From Burkholderiales bacterium RIFOXYD12_FULL_59_19 (lineage in GTDB: Bacteria; Pseudomonadota; Gammaproteobacteria; Burkholderiales; Burkholderiaceae_C): a DNA stretch of 64,000 nt. Position 1 is the first letter of the stretch, and each line of letters opens with the position of its first letter. Positions 18,029 to 25,138 of this stretch are shown here, one piece after another. Below the pieces are notes generated by a model that did not search any database, was not told the origin of the DNA, and worked only from the letters and a program-made list of their open reading frames with translations. The position numbers and the translations under genes are program-made. The stretch spans positions 1 through 64,000 of the forward strand of contig MESQ01000058.1 in NCBI GenBank assembly GCA_001771065.1. The letters are read 5' to 3'.

Positions 18029-18946
18029 TCAGCTTGGCAAAAAGCCTTCGACCGACAAATAGCGCTCGCCGGTATCGTAGTTAAAGCCCAGCACGGTCGC
18101 TTCAGCAGGCAAATCGGGGAGTTTTTGCGCAATGGCGGCCAGCGTGGCGCCGCTGGAAATACCCACCAAAAGACCTTCTTCGCGGGCGCTGCGGCGTGCG
18201 TATTCGCGTGCCGGCTCGGCATCAACCAGAATGACGCCGTCGAGCAGTTCAGTGTGCAGGTTTTTCGGGATAAAGCCAGCACCAATGCCCTGGATCGGGT
18301 GAGGTGCAGCGGTGCCGCCAGAGATCACCGGCGAGGCCGCTGGCTCGACCGCAAACACCTTGAGCTGGGGCCATTGTTCTTTCAAAACCTGGGCTACTCC
18401 GGTGAGGTGGCCGCCCGTGCCCACACCGGAGATCAGTGCATCAATGCCGTCCGGAAAGTCGGCCAAAATTTCTTGCGCCGTGGTACGCACATGTGCTTCA
18501 ATGTTGGCGGGATTGTCGAATTGCTGTGGGATCCAGGAGCCGGGCAGGTTGAGGGACAGCTCGTAAGCGCGTGCAATCGCGCCTTTCATGCCTTTGTCGC
18601 GAGGGGTCAGGTCAAACGACGCGCCGTAGGCCAGCATCAGGCGGCGCCGTTCAATGCTCATGCTGTCAGGCATGACCAGAATCAGTTTGTAGCCCTTGAC
18701 TGCGGCCACCAGTGCCAGACCGACGCCGGTGTTGCCGGAGGTGGGCTCGATGATGGTGGCGCCGGGCTGCAATTCACCCGACTTTTCTGCTGCTTCGACC
18801 ATGGCCAGCGCAATGCGGTCCTTGATGGAGCCACCGGGATTGGCGCGTTCGGATTTGATCCATACCTTGTGCGTATTGCCAAACAGGCGGTTGATGCGGA
18901 TGTGGGGCGTGTTGCCAATGGTTTGCAGGACGTTGTTGACTTTCAA
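18029..18946 (-). CDS. cysK: Cysteine synthase A (O-acetylserine sulfhydrylase)
   Basis: 305 residues of fold-type II PLP enzyme. The PLP lysine is in NPGGSIKDR, followed by the substrate loop [28 protein letters not shown], the phosphate cup [10 protein letters not shown] and [12 protein letters not shown]. The last motifs are typical of CysK rather than CysM. It makes cysteine from O-acetylserine and sulfide in the cytosol. The start codon is TTG (18944-18946) with GAGGAG 8 nt before it. A cysteine-free Rrf2 regulator lies just upstream beyond rnpB, in the same orientation. Confidence 0.9.
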   Translation of the reverse strand: MKVNNVLQTIGNTPHIRINRLFGNTHKVWIKSERANPGGSIKDRIALAMVEAAEKSGELQPGATIIEPTSGNTGVGLALVAAVKGYKLILVMPDSMSIERRRLMLAYGASFDLTPRDKGMKGAIARAYELSLNLPGSWIPQQFDNPANIEAHVRTTAQEILADFPDGIDALISGVGTGGHLTGVAQVLKEQWPQLKVFAVEPAASPVISGGTAAPHPIQGIGAGFIPKNLHTELLDGVILVDAEPAREYARRSAREEGLLVGISSGATLAAIAQKLPDLPAEATVLGFNYDTGERYLSVEGFLPS

Positions 18947-19065
18947 AGGGACAGCTCCTCAAGTAGATAAGATAAGCTTTTATTTTCGACGACTTGACCC
19001 ACTGATTGGGATAAAAGTGGGGAAGACCGGGCGCAGAGCATGGTTCATGCCGCGATAATCGGCGC

Positions 19066-19409
19066 GTGAAGCCCGCCAGACTGCCGCTGGTGCAATTCTG
19101 GAAACAGAGCACTGGAGGAACGTCCGGACTGCATAGGGCAGCGTAGCAGCTAACGGCTGTCCACTGAAAGCCCGGGCCGCAAGGCCAGGGTATAAGGTGA
19201 GGATCAGAGCAACAGAGACGAGCCGATTGAGTTCGGGTGAAACGGGCAATCTCTACGCGCAGCAATACCAAATAGGCACACGTTGATGGGGCCCCCGGAG
19301 TGTGCGGGTAGGTAGCACCGAGCTACTGAGTGATCAGTAGCCCAGATTAATGGCAGTCACGCTAGAGGCAACTTTGGCGCACAGAATCCGGCTTATCGGT
19401 GGGCTTCAC
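19066..19409 (+). ncRNA. rnpB: RNase P RNA, bacterial type A
   Basis: The 5' end GTGAAGC (19066-19072) pairs with GCTTCAC (19403-19409) to form P1. Conserved blocks in order are GAGGAACGTCCGGACT, CATAGGGCAG, ACAGAGACGAGCCG, GGGTGAAACGGGCAATCTC, CAAATAGGCA, GGTAGGTAGCACCGAGC and ACAGAATCCGGCTTATCG. This is the catalytic RNA that matures tRNA 5' ends. Exact 5' and 3' ends are estimated from the P1 pairing. Confidence 0.95.
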
Positions 19410-19485
19410 AACTTTCTTATACATCGTGGGACAGACCGCAGTGACGCATTGCGCACCAGCTCTGTCCTCGACGGATCGTCGGCTG

Positions 19486-20010
19486 TCAGCCTCGCGCCAG
19501 CAAAGACTGGCCCAGCGCAAACACCGAATTGGGCGCGTTGGTGCGCACCGTTTGGTGCACCGGTTTCTTGAACACACCGCGGTTTGGCGCCGGTTTTTGT
19601 TCAATCTTGACGCCTTTGGCCAATTGGTCCAGCACCAGATTACGCAACGTGACCGACTGCATGAAGTCGAGCACCTTGGCGTTCATGGTGTCCCACAGGT
19701 CTTGCGCCATGTCGGGGGTGGATGACATGGTTTCCGGGCTGATTTTTGGCGGTGTGTCTTCAACCGCGCCAATGATGTCGGCCACCGTGATGGCGTCGGC
19801 TCTGAGCCCGAGGGTGTAGCCACCACCTGGTCCGCGGGTACTCGTCACCAGGCCCTGGTGACGCAGTTTGCTGAACATTTGCTCCAGGTACGACAGCGAA
19901 ATTTGCTGGCGCTCGGCAATGTCAGACAGCGGCACGGGACCGAGCTTTTCGCGCAGGGCGACGTCAATCATGGCTGTGACGGCAAAACGGCCTTTGGTAC
20001 TTAAACGCAT
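19486..20010 (-). CDS. Rrf2-family transcriptional regulator lacking Fe-S cysteines (IscR/CymR-like)
   Basis: 174 residues. The N-terminal winged helix (MRLSTKGRFAVTAMIDVAL, RQQISLSYLEQMFSKL and RGPGGGYTLG) is classic Rrf2/IscR. IscR holds a [2Fe-2S] cluster with three cysteines after the dimer helix. This protein contains no cysteine at all: the equivalent stretch reads DTPPKISPETMSSTPDM. It therefore cannot sense clusters the IscR way. No isc genes are near; cysK and rnpB are. Cluster-free Rrf2 proteins such as CymR control cysteine synthesis with CysK as partner, so a sulfur role is a reasonable guess. An inverted repeat at 20027-20045 may be its operator. Confidence 0.8.
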   Translation of the reverse strand: MRLSTKGRFAVTAMIDVALREKLGPVPLSDIAERQQISLSYLEQMFSKLRHQGLVTSTRGPGGGYTLGLRADAITVADIIGAVEDTPPKISPETMSSTPDMAQDLWDTMNAKVLDFMQSVTLRNLVLDQLAKGVKIEQKPAPNRGVFKKPVHQTVRTNAPNSVFALGQSLLARG

Positions 20011-20026
20011 TTAATTTCTCCTGTCA

Positions 20027-20045
20027 GTGTCGGTAAATCAGACAC
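20027..20045. promoter_or_regulatory. Inverted repeat upstream of the Rrf2 gene, candidate autoregulatory operator
   Basis: GTGTC (20027-20031) and GACAC (20041-20045) form an inverted repeat with a 9-nt spacer, 17 bp before the rrf2 start. Rrf2 dimers bind such palindromes and commonly repress their own gene. Inference only. Confidence 0.4.
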
Positions 20046-20069
20046 AGTGCAAACTATAAGGTTCAAATC

Positions 20070-20122
20070 ACTTCGTGTAAATTCGAATAATCAATCAATT
20101 TACTTCGTAAAAATTGAATAAT
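20070..20122. promoter_or_regulatory. Tandem direct repeats in the divergent rrf2 / LysR promoter
   Basis: ACTTCGTGTAAATTCGAATA (from 20070) and ACTTCGTAAAAATTGAATAA (from 20102) are near-identical direct repeats set 32 bp apart, about three helical turns. They lie in an AT-rich stretch just before the LysR-type gene at 20148. This spacing suits a LysR tetramer or two dimers on one face of the DNA. Confidence 0.5.
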
Positions 20123-20147
20123 AGAATAAATATGTGAGGCCATCCGC

Positions 20148-21044
20148 ATGAATTTCAAGCATCTTTACTATTTTTGGGTCACGGCCCGCGCCGGTGGCAT
20201 CATGCGCGCCGGTGAACAGTTGCACACCACGCCGCAAACCCTGTCTGGCCAGATCAAGCTGCTCGAAGACTGGCTCGGGCGCAAGTTGTTTCGCAAGAGT
20301 GGCCGCGGGCTGGAGTTGACCGAGCACGGCCGCCTGGCGTTGGGTTATGCCGATCAGATTTTCAGCCTGGGTAGTGAGCTGGAAAGCAGCCTGCGCCAGG
20401 TGCGCGGTACCGAGCGGCGACTCGATTTCAGGGTGGGGGTGGCTGATTCGGTGTCCAAGTCCATCGCCTACCGACTGCTGGAGCCCGCTTTTTCGATCAG
20501 TGAGTCGGTCAAGCTGCTGTGCAGTGAAGGCAAGTTTGACGACCTGCTGGCCCAATTGGCGCTGCATCGGCTGGACCTGGTGATTGCCGACGAACCCATG
20601 CCCAGACGTGTCAGTGTCAAGGCCTTCAGCCATGCATTGGGCAGCAGCGTGATGAGTTTTTTTGCAGCGCCCGGCCTGCGGTCGCGTATTGTGGGCAAGT
20701 TCCCAGCCTGTCTGGATGGTGTGCCGATGCTGGTGCCGGGCGCCACGGCCTCGGTGCGCCAGCAACTCGAAGGCTGGTTTGCCAGGCACCGGATCGCACC
20801 TGTGGTGGTGGGCGAGTTTGACGACGCCGCGCTGATGAAGGCCTTTGGCCGCGAAGGCCAGGGCGTGTTCATGGCGCCACGTGTGCTCGAGATTGAGACC
20901 TGCAGCCAGTTTGGCGTGCAGGTGATCGGCCACACCGCCGAACTGGTGGAAGAGTTTTACGCGGTGTCGATCGAGCGGCGCATCAGTCACCCCTGCGTGC
21001 TGGCCATCACCGATGCTGCGCGTGGCCAGCTGTTCAGCGTGTGA
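20148..21044 (+). CDS. LysR-family regulator, NhaR-like
   Basis: 298 residues. The start MNFKHLYYFWVTARAGGIMR and the HTH (EQLHTTPQTLSGQIKLLEDW) match NhaR rather than the usual LysR opening. The effector domain follows. NhaR in enterobacteria activates the Na+/H+ antiporter gene nhaA in response to sodium. No antiporter gene is present here, and the downstream partner is a dipeptidase gene 34 bp away in the same direction. Its effector is unknown. Direct repeats 25-78 bp upstream are candidate binding sites. Confidence 0.85.
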   Translation: MNFKHLYYFWVTARAGGIMRAGEQLHTTPQTLSGQIKLLEDWLGRKLFRKSGRGLELTEHGRLALGYADQIFSLGSELESSLRQVRGTERRLDFRVGVADSVSKSIAYRLLEPAFSISESVKLLCSEGKFDDLLAQLALHRLDLVIADEPMPRRVSVKAFSHALGSSVMSFFAAPGLRSRIVGKFPACLDGVPMLVPGATASVRQQLEGWFARHRIAPVVVGEFDDAALMKAFGREGQGVFMAPRVLEIETCSQFGVQVIGHTAELVEEFYAVSIERRISHPCVLAITDAARGQLFSV

Positions 21045-21078
21045 GTTGTTCAGGTGCCTGCAACCGGATAATCCACCC

Positions 21079-21627
21079 ATGCCACTCAGAGAAATCAGCC
21101 ACCCTGTCATTGACATCGATCTGCGTTACGCCACGCCCGACAACTTCACCGGCAAAACCATTTACGACCACGCCGTGGCCTATCTGCATCAGGATGCCCT
21201 GGCGGCACTGGTGCGCGCCGCCGAGCTGACAGCTGCTCAGGGTATGCGTTTGCGTGTGCTGGATGCCTACCGGCCGTCAGCCGCGCAGTGGCGCCTGTGG
21301 GAGGCGCTGCCCGACCCGCGTTTTGTGGTTGACCCGCGCATTGGCTCCATACACACGCGCGGCGTTGCGGTCGACCTGACCCTGTGTGACGCCAGTGGGG
21401 TGCCGCTTGACATGGGCACGGCTTTTGATGAAATGACCGAGCAATCTTTTCACGGCACGACCCACATTGCCGCCCCTGCCCAGCGCCACCGCTGCCTGCT
21501 GCTGGGGCTGATGACCCTGGCTGGTTGGACGCATCACCCCTATGAGTGGTGGCACTACAACCTGCCCGAGCCCACCCGCTACCTGCCGCTCAGCGACGGT
21601 GCCGAGGGTAGTTTTTTGATGGACTGA
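21079..21627 (+). CDS. ddpX: D-alanyl-D-alanine dipeptidase (VanX/DdpX family)
   Basis: 182 residues, normal for the family. Zinc ligands and catalytic residues are visible: the SxHxxGxAxD motif as SIHTRGVAVDLTL, the EWWHY motif near the C-terminus, and the upstream arginine in LRVLDAYRPS. These enzymes split D-Ala-D-Ala. In Gram-negatives they salvage D-alanine or alter peptidoglycan rather than give vancomycin resistance. The start is ATG 21079, 34 bp after the LysR gene. No signal peptide, so cytosolic. Confidence 0.87.
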   Translation: MPLREISHPVIDIDLRYATPDNFTGKTIYDHAVAYLHQDALAALVRAAELTAAQGMRLRVLDAYRPSAAQWRLWEALPDPRFVVDPRIGSIHTRGVAVDLTLCDASGVPLDMGTAFDEMTEQSFHGTTHIAAPAQRHRCLLLGLMTLAGWTHHPYEWWHYNLPEPTRYLPLSDGAEGSFLMD

Positions 21628-21637
21628 GTGCGATTTT

Positions 21638-21717
21638 TGTGGGGTCGACTTCAGTCGACCTAGCCGAATAAATTCGGCCCTATCAAGAGACCTGGCGGGT
21701 GCAAGTCCGCCCTACAG
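21638..21717. repeat. Modular palindromic element C (longest copy)
   Basis: After TTTTTGTGGGG come three palindromes: GGTCGACTTCAGTCGACC (21643-21660), GCCGAATAAATTCGGC (21663-21678) and GGCGGGTGCAAGTCCGCC (21694-21711). CCTATCA lies between the second and third, and CCTACAG follows. It fills the convergent gap between the dipeptidase and pseudouridine-synthase-like genes, a typical place for a bidirectional terminator. Confidence 0.8.
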
Positions 21718-21732
21718 GGGGCATGGCGGGCG

Positions 21733-22530
21733 TTAAAACCGCTCTCCTTCATGCAAGTACCGCCATTGGCCTTCGGGCAAGCCTGACAGTGCCACCCGCC
21801 CCACGCGTTGGCGCTTGATGCTTTGGATGTGCAGGCCGACGCGTTCACACAGGTAGGCGATCAGCCCCGGGTGCGCACCCTTCAAGGCAAAACGTAACCG
21901 GGTGGACGTGTCTGACGTGCTGTTGATGCTGACCTTGACTGGCGGCAGCGGATGGCCGTCGGTGCTCAGGCTGGCGTTCAGGCGCTGCAACACCTCGGGC
22001 GCTATGTCGCCTTCCACTTCCACCACCAGTTCCTGTTCCAGGATGGCCGCGTCTTCGGTGAGCTTGCGCAGCACGCGCCAGTCCTGGGTAAACACCACCA
22101 GGCCGCTGGCCGCCACTTCCAGCGGCACACAGGCACTGAGTTTGGCAAAGTGGTGCTTGAGAAGCCGCACGTTTGACGCGTCCTGCGCCCAGTGGTTGGC
22201 TGGCAGCAGCAACTGGTGCGCCGGTTTGACGCGCTTGCCCGCCTCACCAGGCATGGCCATGGCCTCGAAGCCGGGCGGCTTGTGCAGCAGCAGCGTCACA
22301 TCGGTCAACGTCATCAGGCTGGCGTGCGGGTCGATCTCCACGGTCTGGTCGGTCACCCGCGCCATGGGTTCTTCGACCACTTTGCCGTTCACGCTGACCC
22401 AGCCGCCCTCGATGTACTGCTCAGCCTCGCGGCGCGAGCAACGCATCAGGTGCGCCACATGCTTGGACAGGCGTTCACCGTCCTGAGTGAGCGGTTTGGC
22501 AGGAGGGGAGGGTTTTTTGGGTTTGATCAT
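21733..22530 (-). CDS. RluF/RluB-like pseudouridine synthase family protein with altered catalytic motif
   Basis: About 265 residues. A basic N-terminal tail is followed by an S4 RNA-binding domain (about 20-60; LSKHVAHLMRCSRREAEQYI) and an RsuA/RluB/E/F-type synthase domain beginning VTLLLHKPPGFEA. In active enzymes the motif RLDxxSxGL supplies the catalytic aspartate. Here residues 136-143 read PLEVAASG, so Asp is replaced by Glu (E138) and the preceding Arg by Pro. It may be an RNA-binding protein without activity or a divergent enzyme. ATG 22528-22530 is the chosen start; the upstream TTG adds only three residues. Confidence 0.78.
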   Translation of the reverse strand: MIKPKKPSPPAKPLTQDGERLSKHVAHLMRCSRREAEQYIEGGWVSVNGKVVEEPMARVTDQTVEIDPHASLMTLTDVTLLLHKPPGFEAMAMPGEAGKRVKPAHQLLLPANHWAQDASNVRLLKHHFAKLSACVPLEVAASGLVVFTQDWRVLRKLTEDAAILEQELVVEVEGDIAPEVLQRLNASLSTDGHPLPPVKVSINSTSDTSTRLRFALKGAHPGLIAYLCERVGLHIQSIKRQRVGRVALSGLPEGQWRYLHEGERF

Positions 22531-22580
22531 TGATTGCAATGGTAACCGTCGAAAGTCTTTTCCCGGCCGTGTGCGGGTTG

Positions 22581-22626
22581 TCGTAGTCCGGATGAAATCC
22601 GGGAACTTCTGTGGAGCCTACACATT
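22581..22626. repeat. Modular palindromic element E (short copy)
   Basis: TCGTAGTCCGGATGAAATCC contains the palindrome CCGGAT-GAA-ATCCGG (22588-22602), followed by TCTGTGGAGCCTACA. It shares the GTAG...CCTACA frame of the other copies but has a different stem. It overlaps the stop-codon end of the Nudix/MBL gene. Confidence 0.55.
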
Positions 22627-24303
22627 CCAGTTCAAGTTCTTGATGCGCGCCACATGCGCCATCAGTGAGCGCTTGGCCACCGGCCACATGCGCTGCGGCA
22701 CATCGGCATAGACCAGGGCCAGCCAGTCGTCAAGTGTGCCGTCGGGTTGCGCCTGCATGGCGGCCATCACCTTTGCCTCGCGCTGCAGGCGGTGCGTCTT
22801 GAGCCGGGTGATGGCGGTTTGGGCTTCATCGTCCGGCCCGCCGAGCACATAGCCATGAGCCGGCAGGAGGTACTTGAGTTGGTACTCGGTGCAGGCTGCC
22901 TGCAGCAAATCCAGCGAGTTCAGATAGTCGTTCATGTCGCCATCGGGTGGGTCGACCACCGTGGTGCTGCCATTCAGAATGTGGTCGCCGCTGAATAGCA
23001 AGCCGTCTTCCAGCAACATCAGGCACAGGTGGTTGGCCGCGTGGCCGGGGGTGTGAATGACTTTCAGGGTGTGGGTGGTTTCTTTTTTTGTGGGGTCGAC
23101 TTCAGTCGACCATCCATGGTTTTGGGGCAACGCCAATATCTCACCATCCTGCAACACCCTGTCCGGCACAAACGCGCTATGGGTGCGCGCTGTGTTGGCA
23201 CTTGGCAAGCCCAAAATGGGTGGCGTCGGGTGGCACATGGCCTGCAACGGCCGGGCGCCGGGGGCGTGGTCCGGGTGCGAATGGGTGCAGACAATCAGTC
23301 GAATGTCACCGCCCGCTGCGCGCCACAGTTTGTCCAGATGCTCGGCGTCGGCCGGGCCGGGGTCGATGGCAATGTAGCCGGTGTCGGGGTCGCCTACCAG
23401 ATAGCTGTTGGTGCCTGGGCCGGTCATGGCGCCGGGGTTGGGGGCGGTCAGGCGCAGCACGTTTTTGAGCAGGGGAACAGGCTGTTCACTTTGCCAGTCC
23501 AGCGTGTGCACAATTTGCCCGTCCGGACACACCAGCGCCAGTTCCCCATAGGCCGACTCATGTTCCATATGCCGCTGTTCGCGCCCGGCCAGCAGCCCGG
23601 TGCGCGGGCAACTGGTCCACAGCGGTTCTTCCGACACCGCGCAGGCCTGCAGCACGGCATCAACCGTGGCCAGGTCTTGCAGGCGCTCCAGCGTGATGAT
23701 GGTTGGATAAATCATGAAAAAGCTGCCCGCCAGATGCCGTGCCAGCGCGTCGCCCGGGCGTACCCACACCGGTTCAAACTGCTCGGTCTCGTCGGCCACT
23801 GGCGTTTGTGCGGGTGGCACGCGCGCTACCAGAAACGGCACATCAAAGCGCTTGGGCAGGTCACGGTCGGTAATCCAACGGGCTAGCACAAACATGTCGC
23901 TGGCGGCCAGAGTCAGCTCGCGTGTCGCACACTGCGCGCCCAGGTCGCCTTGCCGGTCCATTGCATCAATCTCGGCCTGCTCGGCCCAACTGCCGTCAGC
24001 ATGGCGCGCCAACAGGATGCCCAGCTCTTCAAAGCTTTCACGAATGCCCGCAATCGCATCAGTCAGGGCTTGCGCGCTTTGCGTGGCCCGTCGTTGTGCG
24101 ATGGCATGGCAGTTGGCGTCTGCGGCATCAATGCCGCCGCCTGGAAACACGTAGGCCCCTGGTACAAAGCTGGCACTGCTGGAGCGGCGTGTCATGAGCA
24201 CCTCCAAGCCTGCAGGCGTGTCGCGCAGCAGCAGCACCGAGGCGGCAGCACGCGTGGGCGCGGGTGGGCGGGCGGTGTGAAGTTGTTGTGACAGACGAGG
24301 CAT
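22618..24303 (-). CDS. Nudix hydrolase fused to a metallo-beta-lactamase (LACTB2-like) domain
   Basis: 561 residues. The N-terminal half is Nudix-like (ASVLLLRDTPAGLEVLMTRR, YVFPGGGID and a Nudix helix ending RESFEELGILL). The C-terminal half is a metallo-beta-lactamase domain with zinc motif THSHPDHAPG, HTPGHAANHLC, SGDHILNG and PAHGYVLG, then a winged-helix tail as in LACTB2. Nudix-MBL fusions are common in Burkholderiales; the substrate is unknown. Within the MBL domain, codons for HGWSTEVDPTKK are formed by an in-frame copy of the dispersed palindrome at 23091-23111. ATG 24301-24303 is the start; longer in-frame extensions look non-coding. Confidence 0.82.
   Translation of the reverse strand: MPRLSQQLHTARPPAPTRAAASVLLLRDTPAGLEVLMTRRSSSASFVPGAYVFPGGGIDAADANCHAIAQRRATQSAQALTDAIAGIRESFEELGILLARHADGSWAEQAEIDAMDRQGDLGAQCATRELTLAASDMFVLARWITDRDLPKRFDVPFLVARVPPAQTPVADETEQFEPVWVRPGDALARHLAGSFFMIYPTIITLERLQDLATVDAVLQACAVSEEPLWTSCPRTGLLAGREQRHMEHESAYGELALVCPDGQIVHTLDWQSEQPVPLLKNVLRLTAPNPGAMTGPGTNSYLVGDPDTGYIAIDPGPADAEHLDKLWRAAGGDIRLIVCTHSHPDHAPGARPLQAMCHPTPPILGLPSANTARTHSAFVPDRVLQDGEILALPQNHGWSTEVDPTKKETTHTLKVIHTPGHAANHLCLMLLEDGLLFSGDHILNGSTTVVDPPDGDMNDYLNSLDLLQAACTEYQLKYLLPAHGYVLGGPDDEAQTAITRLKTHRLQREAKVMAAMQAQPDGTLDDWLALVYADVPQRMWPVAKRSLMAHVARIKNLNWNV
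23091..23111. repeat. Palindromic element D, inside the Nudix/MBL coding sequence
   Basis: TTTTTTTGTGGGG followed by GGTCGACTTCAGTCGACC (23094-23111, sharing its first GG) matches element C at 21638-21660 almost exactly. It is translated in frame on the minus strand as part of STEVDPTKK, with no stop or frameshift. Confidence 0.8.
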
Positions 24304-24418
24304 GGTCAGAAGGCGCTGGTTTGGGTAGTTGACTTTAGCGGATGTGTTGGTTCGGTGTTTGGGACCTCTTGCGGGCGTCAAAGTAATGTAAAAATTGAGC
24401 CACATCAAGAATTAAATC

Positions 24419-24541
24419 TGACAATAATGTCAATTATTAAGCCATAGCTTACAAAAAATGTCATTTTTTCAAACCGATTTGCAGTCGATCTGTCATCAAG
24501 ATGGCCAATTTGACGCCAAGAAGCCTGGCATGGAATCTGCT
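24419..24541 (+). promoter_or_regulatory. Sigma-54 promoter of pilA with upstream TGTCA (PilR-like) sites
   Basis: TGGCATGGAATCTGCT (24526-24541) has GG at -24 and GC at -12 with the exact 12-bp offset required by sigma-54. Upstream lie TGACA (24419-24423), TGTCA (24428-24432), TGTCA (24459-24463) and TGTCA (24491-24495), resembling the tandem TGTC boxes bound by PilR at pilA promoters. The expected transcript start is about 40 bp before the pilA ATG. Confidence 0.8.
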
Positions 24542-24593
24542 GACAAGTTACTTGTGTTCCGTTGTTAGTTTTTTTTAACCCCAAGGAGTAAAT

Positions 24594-25031
24594 ATGAAGC
24601 GTTCCATGCAAAAGGGTTTTACCCTGATCGAATTGATGATTGTGGTTGCCATCATTGGCATTTTGGCCGCTGTGGCCTTGCCGGCTTACCAAGACTACAC
24701 GGTCAAGGCTAAAGTTGGTGCGGCTCTGTCTTCTGTGGCTTCACTCAAGACAGCAGTGGGTGTTTGTGCGCAAGAAAATGGTGGTTTGCTGACGGCTTGT
24801 GATGGTGGTTCAAATGGCGTGCCTACATTCACGGCCACCAAAGAAATTGCGTCTGCGACCACCACTGACGGTGTGATTGTTGCCACGATGGCTACGGGTA
24901 TTGGTTCTGGTGTTGATAGTGCGACCATTACCTTCACCCCTACCGTTGGTTCCTCCAACATCACTTGGAACAATACAACCTCTGTGACTCATGCAGCAGC
25001 GGTGACATTGATCAATAAGTCTAACCTGTGA
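24594..25031 (+). CDS. pilA: Type IV major pilin
   Basis: 145 residues. A short leader (MKRSMQKG) is cut by prepilin peptidase before the F of [20 protein letters not shown], with the invariant Glu5 present. The globular part is rich in Thr, Ser, Ala and Gly. Its two cysteines lie in the N-terminal third (VGVCAQ and LLTACDG, about 11 residues apart) rather than forming the usual C-terminal disulfide loop. AAGGAG precedes the ATG. Sigma-54 control and a strong terminator (25083-25106) indicate a monocistronic, highly expressed gene. It is followed by a likely pilin glycosyltransferase. Confidence 0.95.
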   Translation: MKRSMQKGFTLIELMIVVAIIGILAAVALPAYQDYTVKAKVGAALSSVASLKTAVGVCAQENGGLLTACDGGSNGVPTFTATKEIASATTTDGVIVATMATGIGSGVDSATITFTPTVGSSNITWNNTTSVTHAAAVTLINKSNL

Positions 25032-25082
25032 TGCTTGCTTGGCTCTTGAGCTGACAATTCAAGCACTTGTTTGTTAAAAAAA

Positions 25083-25106
25083 GGCCACCTATGGGTGGCC
25101 TTTTTT
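25083..25106 (+). terminator. Rho-independent terminator of pilA
   Basis: GGCCACC-TATG-GGTGGCC (25083-25100) is a 7-bp perfect stem with a 4-nt loop followed by six T, preceded by an A-run so it could also act in reverse. Confidence 0.92.
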
Positions 25107-25138
25107 GATCTTGCCTTGTACAGACCATTGGGTTTTGG

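Noticed and set aside
19486-20010. Calling this gene iscR
   Set aside because: The cluster-binding cysteines are absent and there are no isc genes nearby, so a general Rrf2 call is safer.
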